Source: Pezicula radicicola (taxonomy: Eukaryota; Ascomycota; Leotiomycetes; Helotiales; Dermateaceae). From it: DNA of 64,000 bases. The position numbers were made by a program, and so were the translations under genes. The notes under the pieces were generated by a model that did no database searches, had not been told where the DNA came from, and saw only the letters and a program-made list of their open reading frames with translations. Numbering within the stretch: the first letter of the stretch is position 1; every line of letters starts with the position of its first letter. This document shows, piece by piece, positions 33,595-44,513 of the stretch. The DNA lies in assembly GCA_003008705.1 (NCBI GenBank), contig PDUO01000043.1:285489-349488 (forward strand), read 5' to 3'.

Positions 33595-35690
33595 TCACAT
33601 TTGATGAGAAAGCGCCGGCGATTCAGGCACATTGTCAGCAGCTGCCACAGGCTGCTCGTCCGGAAAACGTATGGTTCTGTCAGGAGCAGTAGTGGGAGTT
33701 GACGGGCGTTGAGGTGTGCTAGTCTCAGTATTCTGGTCTCGGATTATTGTGCCACCAATCCTGAAAATAGGCCGAGTTGAAGTCGAAGCTGATTGAGAGC
33801 GATCAGGCGTGGTGGCCCCAGAAGGATTTGCCGATCGTCTTTTTCTGCGTTCACGTAGAAGGCCTGGAACTGCACTAAGCTGCTCTGCAATCCTGAAGGG
33901 CTCAGTATTCTCGGTTGCTGTCGACGTAAAAGCTCGAGAGAATGTCCTTGGGAGAAAGAACCCAAGTTTTCCAAGTGGAATACTTAGACCATGGACAATC
34001 TGGTGGCGGTCAGTCAAAGTTTCATAGGAAGAACGAAGCAACACACAATACTGCATATGGACAAAAACCAGACGACCACTCTGATGGTTTCTGCGAGTTT
34101 TCTGGCATCTTCTCTTTGGACACCATCAACGGTTATAGTGTGAAGAAACTCGATGCTGATATAGATGTAGAAGACAGCAGAAACACCAATTGGGCCAAAG
34201 AAACCTACGAAAATTGCTTGTCGTTTCTCTTCGATCTGAGGAATGAATTTATGTACCGCGAAAATGATGGGTAGACGTCTGCAACAGCAAGTAAGCAGAC
34301 GTATCTGGAACACTAATGGTGACCAACCTAAGAAGAAGAATAAGTATCCCAAGGAAGATGAGACGCCAAATTGGAATAATGTCATTCTCGGCGAAGCTTT
34401 CCCACGGAGCAACAGCACCGTACCACATGAAAATTGACAGGTTGAGCAACATATCAATCGTAGGCTGAAGAGAATCATCAAGTGTCTCAAGCCTAAACCA
34501 GTCATCCCAAGTAAAAATATTTCCGGCGACCTATGTAGTCCAAAGCTTGGAGTTAGTTTGCTAATCCTAAATATTTCGAGAGTAACTCAAACTTGATTTA
34601 GGAGCATTGAGTAATCGACTTGGACGGGGCAGTTCTGCTAGGAGAATTTTAGTAGAGTAGGTACGTACAAAGCAGGCGAGAACATCATCGCTACCAATCA
34701 TTCCACAAGTGCCTATAATAAACAGGGCCAACGTGATGGCAAAGACTAAGAAACTTTCTCGGTCAACGAACTTCCTCTCTTCGGCCCAGTGCAGAAGTTC
34801 CTTTGCTATCCAGCCTATTGTAGCACCATAAATCTGAAAATTTAGTATTATGTTCCTCTCAAAGAGTAAGGGTAAGAGCCCTGAAACATGCTCTCAGTGT
34901 CGTGTGAGAGTGTTTCAACGACATAAGAATAAAGAAATATGTTGCTTACCACACTCAGGAGAATGGTGTATCCCCATGTCTCACCAAACCAGAGTCCCAT
35001 AGCGGTTCTGGCACCACCAATCTGACCTGCCCCTTCCTGATCCGTATACTTGATGAGGTATAATGCGAGAAATAAAAAAGGATAGCCGAGTCCATCATTT
35101 GCTCCAGACTCAGCAACGATGATCTTCTGCAAATCTTTGGGGACGTTTCCATCTGCAAATTTCCCCTTGACAATACTATTAGACAGGACCGGGTCGGTGG
35201 GAGTCACGCAAGCTCCGATTGCCAAAGCATGCAAGAAAGAAAGATTCGGGACCATGCCCCAGACAATGAGACTGCCTGCAAGCCACATAGCCGTCATAAT
35301 CGGACCTAAAAGAAGAGCCAGAGGCTTCCATTCTTTCTGAAGATATCGACTGGGCAACTGCACTCCGGCAAGAACCAACTGTACGCCAAGAACAAGGCGG
35401 CTAAAGTAGAGCGTTATAGCATCAACATTTGCCTGAGAACCGGCATATTCAAGAGGCTTTACAAGACCCGTGGCGTGCGGAGAGAAGATGACCCCGGCAA
35501 GAAGAGATATCACTTATAATAGAGTTAGTTTAATAAGCTTTAGAGTTAACAAGACACTAGGGAGCACCATACGAGCTTCGGAGAGATAGAGCTTCTCCTT
35601 GAACAAGTAAGAGACCAAGCCAAAGAGGGTAATAAAGCCGCCTAGTACTGAACAGACGATGTTGAAGTTAGTAACGGCGAGAGTAGGCAT
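33595..35690 (-). CDS. Na+/H+ antiporter, fungal Nha1/Sod2-type (CPA1)
   Basis: Six exons (35573-35690, 34950-35512, 34669-34833, 34328-34530, 34047-34278, 33595-33999) join in phase to 561 residues. About a dozen hydrophobic helices are visible. The ion-binding sites of CPA antiporters are present: TPTDPVLSNS in the helix 4 region and the ESGANDGLGYPFLFLAL signature with the Asn-Asp pair. SICSIIVHGLSIPLGKL closes the membrane domain. A cytoplasmic tail of about 110 residues, rich in Ser/Thr/Pro and Arg, follows. The family exports Na+, Li+ or K+ in exchange for protons at the plasma membrane. The tail is much shorter than in S. cerevisiae Nha1. Confidence 0.9.
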
Positions 35691-36135
35691 CTTGAATTGG
35701 CGGGAATGTAACCACTTGTTAGGTTACTCTAACATCGTCTTCATTACCTCGGAAGGCTAGTAGAAGTCTTTGACGGGCACGAGGGCATACCGTTTAACGG
35801 TAAACACGTGATACTAAATATGTGGACTTTCATCACTGAAGCTAAAGGTAGGGTGTTGTTCTATTGAGGGAAGAAAAGTCATATTTATACATTTTATTCA
35901 TCATGGGATATCGCTACTTTTTCTGTTTGCGGGGGTATATTCTGCAAAGTAACCGTCCATCTACCAAACAAAACACAACGGTATCATACAAAGTACTACC
36001 AAAATCCCCAATGTCTCAAAACTCCCATAAGAACTCCCCCAATAATTTCATGTCACCAAGACTAGCTTTTCTACTAGCATCATAGCTGAACCAAATAATG
36101 CTAATTCTTGTAGGTTCGTGCCAGCACCGTCCACT
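35691..36135. other. Intergenic, nothing recognised
   Basis: Antiporter upstream region and RNase H1 downstream region. No repeat or RNA identified. Confidence 0.45.
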
Positions 36136-37271
36136 TCATCTGGTGATGGCTCTAGCACCATTGACAGCAAGCCTATCAGCGGCCTCATTACCGGCATCAT
36201 TTGAATGGCCCTTAATCCACTTGAATTCAGTCTTCGTTCCTCTGGCATCTCGCTCATCGATCAACGCTCTGATAGGTGCTACTAGGTCTTGGTTCATGAC
36301 CGCCCCCCCAGTTGAGGTTCGCCAGTTGTTGGATTGCCAACTCTTGTACCACAACGAACAGCAATTAATTGAATAGTTACTGTCCGTAATGATGATCATA
36401 TCACGGTTCCGTGGGCAAATCTCCAAGGCCCGCAAGACGGCTGTCAGTTCTGCTCGTTGATTAGTTTGCGGGTCTCCTTGGAGAGGCTCGGATACGTTTC
36501 TAGCCAGTTAGTTAGGTCTGCGTGTGGTAGGAACCACAAATACATACCTTGGATCATCATCACCAAAGTACACTCCTACACCAGCTTGTGCTCCCTTCTT
36601 CCCATTGCCAAGACTGCTTCCATCCGTGTAAACAACCAGCTTACTTTCACCCTTCTTCTTGTCCCTCACAACAGTGCCGCCGCTGTTTGGGGCGGAGACC
36701 GATGGAGTCGACGGTTCTGAGCTTGTCTTTGCCTTCTTTGAGCTCGGCACATCTTCATCAGAATCGTCGGGCTCTTCCTGCGTAACTACATTCTTCTTTC
36801 TGGGTGTACGCTTTGCCGGTCCACCACTTTTGACAAACTCCTCCGCCTCTTCCCTGCTACCAAATTTCTTGTATTTGGGACCCTTGACATTCTTGATCTG
36901 CTTCTCAGCTTCGTCCCAAGTCAGATACACGCCAGGTACTGTTCCAACGGCCACTCCATAGAATTTCTCGGGTTTGTTCCTTGCTGATGATGGTGGTTCT
37001 TGTACCTGTTGACCGGCTGCATACTTTTCGGCATCGCTTCTGTTAGGGAAGGACTTGACTGTATTCAACCCCAGAATTAGCTCTTGTCCAAGTCATGAAT
37101 GAGGAGGGTACATAGAATGGATTCCTTACAATTCGCTCCCCTGAATCCTGTGATCTGCTCCTGGCAATCTGCCCAAGTCAAGTATACTCCAGGCGAATGG
37201 CCGGCCCTTACTGCGTAGTATTTCACAGCCTTTTCACTAACCTCACTGATCTTGCGCTTCTTCGAAGACAT
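36136..37271 (-). CDS. Ribonuclease H1
   Basis: Exons 37130-37271, 36548-37058 and 36136-36499 join in phase to 338 residues. Two tandem hybrid-binding domains lie at the N-terminus (each with GVYLTW and KxFxxRxxAExF-type features: FKSFPNRSDAEKYA and YKKFGSREEAEEFV). An acidic linker follows, then the RNase H domain with the catalytic carboxylates in VYTDGSS, NQRAELTAV, IITDSNY and GHSNDAGNEAAD. It cleaves the RNA strand of RNA-DNA hybrids. The first ATG is at 37271. The frame stays open upstream through an Arg-rich stretch lacking an ATG, after a probable leader intron (37412-37517). This might encode a mitochondrial form started at a non-AUG codon. Confidence 0.92.
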
Positions 37272-38187
37272 TATGCCCGTAGTCTGCGGCTCACGGGAAA
37301 CCTTGAGAGGTCGTTTGCCTGCAGCCGCGTGTGCGAAAATTGTTCGGTATTGTTGTAGGTAGAAAGGATTAGTAGGAACTGCTCTATACCGCAATTGAGC
37401 ACAACTCAATGCTGTCTTCAAAGAAACCCCTCGTTAGCCAATGAAACTTTAAGCATGCGAAAATCAGGGGAGGGGTTGCTCGAATACTGGAGCAAGTCTG
37501 CAGCGCGAAAGACTTACGAGGCTGAGGAGGAACAAAGGCTGCAGAATGGCTCGCGAGGTTTGTTGCGGGGTCAGTAGTCAGGACAAAGAACGCACTGGAA
37601 TGCGATGTTGGAAGAAGTGATCCATGGGTGGAAATTTGGTGGGTTTCTACAGTGATGTAGATTTCCCAGGATGCACATTACTTGCAGGCATAAATGATCG
37701 TTTTTGGGGATGCTCGCAGGTCGGTCGGCTGCAATCGAGCTGAACCTTGTCCTGGACCACTGTATGAGTACAGGGGCAGCTCTTGCTACAGTTATTTTCA
37801 GTGCTGTAGGTAAGTCAAACCATCGTGATTGAAATTCAAGGGCTGTTCTTATTTAAGGTGCGGAGCAATTTCACTACGAACTCGAAAGCCATTAAATGAG
37901 CTTTGATTATTGCCTGTATGTGTCTTGTCTATGCTTGGTACCGTGTTTGTCTTTGTCTTGTGCCCTATGCCAGCGCGTTTTTCTTTGTCTTCCGTAACTC
38001 CTTGCTCCAAATATCATGTCTCGTGAAAAGCAGCCTCCCCAGAAAGTCCATAAAAGCAAACAATTGTACAAGCCATGAAAGTTGCGCCGTTTCTGTTATA
38101 CACCCAATTACCGCCAGCAACTCCGTCCAATATCCGTTACCCGCTTGTGAATCATATTTTACATTATGTGAAAGGGCCGCCATAACC
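37272..38187. other. RNase H1 leader and intergenic sequence
   Basis: Holds a likely leader intron of the RNase H1 transcript (minus strand, 37412-37517: GTAAGT donor, GCTAAC branch, GACAG acceptor) and its promoter. From about 37.6 to 38.2 kb nothing else is recognised. Confidence 0.5.
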
Positions 38188-40434
38188 TCAATTACCCTTC
38201 TGGGTCTCCTTCTGAGGTTTGTAGTCTGCGAGCTCATCGAATGTTTGGGCTTCTTCGTCATACTTATAAGCGTGGAATTCAATACCATATGGTTTTGGCT
38301 CAATAGAGTAGAGCATTCCAAGAGGAACATCAAGATGGGCAATGTCATCTCTCGTTAAGTCCATGAAGTAAGCCATGAGAACACGCGCAACAGACCGGTG
38401 GCCGATGATAAGAACATGATCAGTAATGCGCTCGATCTCTCGGACCATATCTCGAAGGCGGCTAATGACCTGCAAATAACCCTCTCCGCCGACTCCCGGG
38501 TAGATGTAATGCAACTTATCGTCGTGGCGCTTAGCGTATTGATCGGGGAATTGCTCAGCGATTTCCTGGTAAGTCATGCCCTCGAATCTTCCTGCGTTCA
38601 GTTCGTTCAGCATCTCCCAGTTCTTCACATCGTAGTCAGGATCGTCCTGGAAGTCGACCGCAGTCTCAATACTCCGCTTGAGCATGGAGGTCCAGACACA
38701 GAAGTTCTTGTCGTCCAACTCTCCCATACCCTCTGGGTAAGGAGGTGTATTGTCTCCTGGTTGGGGAGGGAAGCTTGATGCAAGGATTTTGCTCTTTTGA
38801 TCAATAAGCCACTCATGCTTCTTCGCGGAGATGAAGTTGTAGAGGACTCTTCCGTACTCACGGCCACTGGGAGTTAGGTCAGAGTCGCCACCCAGCTTGC
38901 CCAATTCATTGTCAATTGACTTGCCATGTCGTGTAATCCAGATTTGACGAGGCGCAAGATTGAAGGTAGTCAAATACGACGCGATACCGCCAGTCAGGAA
39001 TCCTTTCAACTGATAGTGAATGACTTTGCGGCCGACATCGATCATTTGAATATACTGCATACCAGAGTCTTCTTCGAATTTTCCAAGAGGAACATAAGCA
39101 CTCTCGTACGCAGCGACACGCTTCTTGAAGTCCGCGAGCGACTTAATGGGGTCCTTGTCCTTGTAGTCGGGGCCCGAAAGTTTCAAGCGCATATTTGCCT
39201 CGAGCAGCTGGCAACGGTATTAGCTAGTGTTTTTGTAAGCATGATGCATTGGGTACTCACATCTGCATTCTCACAAACACTCTCGATGAAAAGAATGCCG
39301 AGCTTAGGCTCTCTTCTCTTGATACGATCGAACAAAAGCTTTCGTCGCTCAATAGTACTATTAGTAGCATCCAAGATACCTACAGCACCACCTTGCTCTA
39401 GCAGATAATTCAGGAGCTCGTCCAATGTGGATAAAGCAACCTGCTCTCGGATTTGGGAGGCCCTAGAATTGGTTGGGTCAAAGAATTCCGCAGATTGGTC
39501 CATAGGCTCAACAGGTGGAAGTTTCATGCTGGCAGAAGTCTTTGGTGGCGTGTTACCCGTTGAACCATTCTTCTGCGTCGGATCAACACCATTGAGTAGG
39601 ATGTGAGCAGCTTGTGTCGGCGCATCCATTGTGCCCCTCAATGTAGGTGGGCCTTGGAATGTGCCCGTAGCGACACGGCGTCTATTGCCAACGTTGAAAA
39701 TACGAGTGTTGTGCTGCTGCCAGGAGAGATATCGCTGGATTTTCTTCGTAATGTATGACTTGCCTCGGGCTGGCAGTCCAACCATGATGATGACTAGCTT
39801 GGCACCTACATCTCGCTGCGCAATGCGGCCATCTGGGGAGACCAGAGATCTCGTCATGCCAGGAATTGTGAGGGTAGTCGCTGGGGGACGAGTGCGGGGA
39901 GTCGAGGAACCCGAGTTCTGTCTGATTGGCATTCTGATATTTTTGTTAGATTTATGTGTTTGGGGAGCAGAGAGTACAGGTGAGAGGGAAGCTGAAGCTG
40001 GATGGGGCAAATGCAGAATGAAGTTGGAAGCAACTCAAAACTGATAGACACGCTGTGGTGTTGAAGTTGTCGATCTCCCAATTCGATCCATAATCGAGTG
40101 GAGAAGAGTCGTGGGTGAATGTTTGGGTACAAAAAGATGTTAACTGAAGCTGTTACACTTACAATCTAGGACTCGCCGGCGCAGTAGACGGGGCGCTGCC
40201 AGTCGATTCACTAGGAGCCTTGCCTGGAATGCTGTTCATTATATTCTCGTTCTTCGTATGGACGGTTTGCAGAGCTTGTGCAAGCATGGCCGTTTGATGG
40301 TGATTATTCAGATTGATGCTTCCATTCGCAAAGTCGCGTTCGCTGACAACGGCGTTCGAAATGTTTATCAACGGACGTTGCTGACCTGCGACGACATCTC
40401 CTGAGTTTTGCGCCGCTTCATGGCTGATGTTCAT
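38188..40434 (-). CDS. 6-phosphofructo-2-kinase / fructose-2,6-bisphosphatase
   Basis: Exons 40163-40434, 39261-39933 and 38188-39207 join in phase to 654 residues. Residues 1-130 are a Ser/Pro-rich regulatory tail. The 2-kinase domain starts near residue 135 with the P-loop GLPARGKSY (143-151), and its second nucleotide-site motif is LDATNSTIERR. The kinase domain contains an insertion of about 60-70 residues rich in Thr/Pro/Gly. The C-terminal phosphoglycerate-mutase-like domain keeps the catalytic RHG (about 408-410), the WTSMLKRSIETA site, the Glu in RFEGMTYQEI and the second His in LIIGHRSVAR, so it may be active in both directions. The enzyme sets fructose-2,6-bisphosphate, the glycolysis/gluconeogenesis signal. 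A 229-nt intron separates the regulatory tail from the core. Confidence 0.93.
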
Positions 40435-40848
40435 AATTTTCTTGGCTAAGTTTGAGTGCTGGCCTGACGATCGGACTGTGGTGATGGATGAGTTGAGAAA
40501 CGGAAACGATAAAATGATGTGTTTCCAAGCAACTTACCACAGCGACCCCCACCGAGATCGGTTGTTGAGGTGGATATGGATGCTGTGGGCATCTCGACTG
40601 GCGCTGCGTCACAATTTGATCAGCGACCCTGGTATGACTGGCGATTGGTTCTTTGCCTGGACCTAGGGTCCTAGGGGTCAGTGATGGGGGTGGACTCAGG
40701 CGAACCGAAATGCAGAAAGGTACTAGGGTTCGTGATCCGCATACATACCAACGTAGTGCTCGAGTCGCTGATTGCAGCCTGCACTTAAGAGACGAAGGAA
40801 GGAGTAAGCAGATGCAGGAAAGTAGTAGTCGACGCCTCAGAACAACAC

Positions 40849-40900
40849 AAAAGAAGAAGGAGAAGAAGAAAAGGAAGAAGAAGAAAAGGAAGAAAAAGAA
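40849..40900 (+). repeat. 52-nt purine-only tract
   Basis: Uninterrupted A/G run of GAA/GAAAAG-type repeats, ending at the C at 40901. On the minus strand it is a polypyrimidine tract about 415 bases upstream of the PFK-2/FBPase-2 start codon, a common feature of fungal promoters. It could also form triplex DNA. Confidence 0.75.
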
Positions 40901-43900
40901 CTGGGGAGTCGGACGAAGGATAATTGATGATTGTTGTTGTACGAAAGCTTCCTTATGTCAAAATTCCAGCCCTTCACTGACTTGAGCTCCAAACTTCCAA
41001 ATAAACTTCTAGAAGACCGTAAGCGAATTTGGTGCGAAAGGCCCAGGGGCGCCAGTACTAAAGTAGCAAGCTAGCCTAATAGGCTCAGATCCGTTCCTCG
41101 AGTAAGTGTAAGTACCCAAGTAGTACCCCGTACGTCCAGTGTAGAGTACGGCAGTAGGGGCTTGCGTCAAGCTGTGTGGTGCCTTGTCTCGCGTGTCTCA
41201 AGCCCGCGCGCTCTCTCACAACTCAACTACCGTAGACACCACCTTTCATCGGTGACAATATGACCCTTATCTTGGCCACAACGCGCAGTGTCTTCTTCGC
41301 GTACCTATTGCTAGAGTCAGCAATTGCACAGACGCACTTAAGTAAGAAGATAAGCACCGCGGTACTTTTAAAGTAAGTATGCCAAACCTGGAAGGAAGTC
41401 TGCAGGCCAAGGCAATCAAGAAAACAAAAGACACATCCGTTCTCATGACAGGATTTGGTGTGTTGTCAAAGGCCAGCTCCTGTGAGGACGAGCACAGCGC
41501 TTCGAGACTCAAGCGTCTGTATATAGGCTGAATGCATACTCGTACAGTAAGTATGCTTGTGGTAAGCCTCTTGTACCTTGCCCAACAAAGGCGTGGCACT
41601 TAGAATAGCTTTAATAGGTCCCCCACCTGGAAGTCCAGCCAGTACGAAGGTATGTCCTGCCGAGGATTGCGGACTTAAACAAGGCTGCCTTAAACATTGG
41701 CTGTATCATGACGAAAGCTTAGTTTACAGATGTTGAAACCACCAGTAATGGGAACATATCTGATCTTGCTGCTCATAACCGTCAGACCCCAAATCGAAAA
41801 TGTTGAGAGATAAGAGGCTCTCGTAGGAATGCACCAATATGATCCAGTGCACAGGCATGGCGGCTGAGATTCCGGGGTCCCCGGGTCTTGCACAACTAGC
41901 ATACATAGCCTTGCATAACTAAATGCAAGGCTAAAGTCCAAAGTTCTGTTGAAAGAATTTGGTTGGTTCTCTTTTCGCTTGGCCATTATTGTTCAATCAT
42001 CACTTGCGGCAGCTGTGTCGCTTCGACTAACTTTCAAGCGAGGACTTGTGTGACTTCAAGCGACGACTTCCTTTGCAAGTACAGAAAACAAATGGACATG
42101 TCCACATGAAGGACGACTAGTCATTCAGGCCACTTATTTCAAAGCCAAAGCTATCCACTGTCCAGCTTCCCAGCGCTGTCTGGCAGCTCTGGTTGTAACT
42201 CAGCCACTCAAAGTATATACTGGAAAATCCACTTGCACTTAACATAATATAATTGCCATGTCTCCACGTTTGCCACGTACCTGGGAGTGTGGAGGCTGTG
42301 GCGGCAAACATGGTGCCCTACTGGACACTATCTTGTCCAGTGCATGCCCATATAAAGAAAAGGCATCCGCCTTCCACAAATCGGCCCTTCTACAGTGTGT
42401 TCCTTCCAATTCCTTGGCCATCCAATGTAGGCAAGCAGCTTGGCCACCAGTCTTGAAGGATGAGCAACTTCAAAGAGAAGCCTGTGGCGCACCATGCTTA
42501 TATTGGCTTCTAGAGTCTCCAGTGCGATGTCAAACTAAAATCCGTCGCCAAGTAATCGATCCCCAGACAGCGTGTAAGTGTTTTTGCCTTCTGCGTTCGT
42601 AGAATGGCTGCTTGCCTGGTGAAGTAGTCTTTCCGTAAGTCTCACAGAGTACTGGTACGAAGAAGTGTAGTAGAGTAGATGGTATGAAATTCGAAAACGA
42701 ATTCCCGGTTTGATTGCTTCGTGTGGAAGCATTAACGTACTGCAAGGACGATAGAAGCTTCCACTGCGGTATGAATCAGCAACCTATCATGAACTTGGAT
42801 GGCTCTTCCTAACCTCCGAGGAGTTGATTGCTCTAATATCCAAAGCAACCGAGAAGGGTCCTTGAAGGAGCGTTTCTGTCTCTGGCACCAAGTTAGTGAC
42901 GGTGTACAGGCAATGTTCTCGTTTCTTGATTAGCACTTCAAGGTACCAGCAGAAGAAGCACTCTCCAAAGCATAGGGACGTTGACGCTCGTCATAGTGGT
43001 GGTGATCCATTGGCATTGGCAGATTCTGCAAGTCTAAGGTACTAGAGAAGAACGATTCTAGCGTCCATCGGAATGATAGGACAGGTCTAGACACTAGCAG
43101 AGAATGCAGTTGTCAAGGAATTTCTCAAGACCATTACCACCATGAACAGAATTGATCTAGTCACTTGTGAGAACACTTATCTTGGACGAAACGAAGCCGT
43201 GTTGATGTTCATCTTTCTTGTTGCAAGATAATCGACCCTCTGTGCTCGAGTATCACTGTAGATGATTGTCGCCAGCTGTATGTTTGTTGGGAAGGCGACT
43301 TTCTGCAGACCTCCGGTCCATTCCTCTTTAGGAGAATGTTTCTCTATGACACGCCACACACTTAGAGAAGCTTGCATGCATGTAAAAAAATGGTATGAAG
43401 AGACCTTCGCCGTATACTTACAATATGCAAGCTGATTTGAAACCAGTGGGCCTTTGATGGATTTCCAAAGACAGGTAAATAGCTGGAAAGCTTTGGCAAA
43501 CGTTCACGCAACGGCACTAAGCAAATACGAGAGTCATCTAGCCTCCAAGATGAGACAATCCTTAAGAACCAAAAGAATTCGGTGAAAGAAGAGTCTGCCC
43601 AAAAGTACGGGCGTCTTTAAGCCTTCAATGACTATATAGCAATCGTTCAGAAGAACAAGGGAATATCCATACTCGGTAGCTTCAGATATGTAGAATGATT
43701 GTTATGTAATCGTTAGGCGAGTTAGTAGACTATCCTCCAGGTCAGGGCGCAGGTCTATGAGTCTTGTCACTAAGAAGCACCTTATCACTTGTGTCTAAGC
43801 AGTTGGTTTACTTATTTTTATATCTAGATCAGTGCGTTGACCTTACCCTAGAACAATTAGGTGCACATCGTCTTCCAAAGTCAACTATAGCCTAGAAAAG

Positions 43901-44513
43901 CCAAAACTACCTGTATCTAGACATCTACTTCGTGTCCTGTTGTAACCTATGTTTGACGAAGATGACTACACACACTACTGCATATTGGAAATTCGGCAGT
44001 TCTATACAAAAACGTCGAGTACGAAGCTAAATTTGATAATTAAGAGCTCATGTTTGTAATTCTTTGATATAAACAAATTTGACATCCGACCTCTTAAACG
44101 CGGAATTTAACCATTGCTTCTAAAATGATTAAGAATGTGCTGAGTATTGGAACACTCTTTTTGCTATCTCTTGAATTATTCAGTTGCGCAAAATGACTTT
44201 GGATAATTTTGTGAATAGATTTATAGTAGCACCTACTTTATTCAGAAGTCTAGGCTGTCATATTTTGACCACCTCCATGTTCTCAAACAATGCCCAGTAC
44301 ACATCTCAACTTAAAACCCATGTTGAGCTCTTGGGACTGTCCTAGCTATGTCTCAGTCTGCCAATATTGTTCTAGCATGTAGCCTTAACTGTAAGAAAAA
44401 TAGTCACTCTTGCAGGAGATTACTCGTTGATGTATTTCTTTGGGAGAAAATATTATTTCTTTGCTCTAGAAGATCTGATGTCGGCCCGGACTTCGCAATC
44501 CCCCAATACCTAA
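40901..44513. other. 3.6 kb gene-free stretch, possibly decayed DNA
   Basis: Only short frames, none longer than about 115 codons. On the plus strand, one frame from about 42790 to 43680 gives protein-like stretches (for example LTSEELIALISKATEKG; MNRIDLVTCENTYLGRNEA), broken by about ten stops. This could be a decayed gene or chance. No terminal repeats or transposase motifs are seen. The 43.8-44.3 kb part is AT-rich. Confidence 0.45.

Noticed and set aside
41690..41986. 98-codon minus-strand frame
   Set aside because: No homology recognised, no splice partners, and it lies in a gene-free stretch with several frames of similar length.
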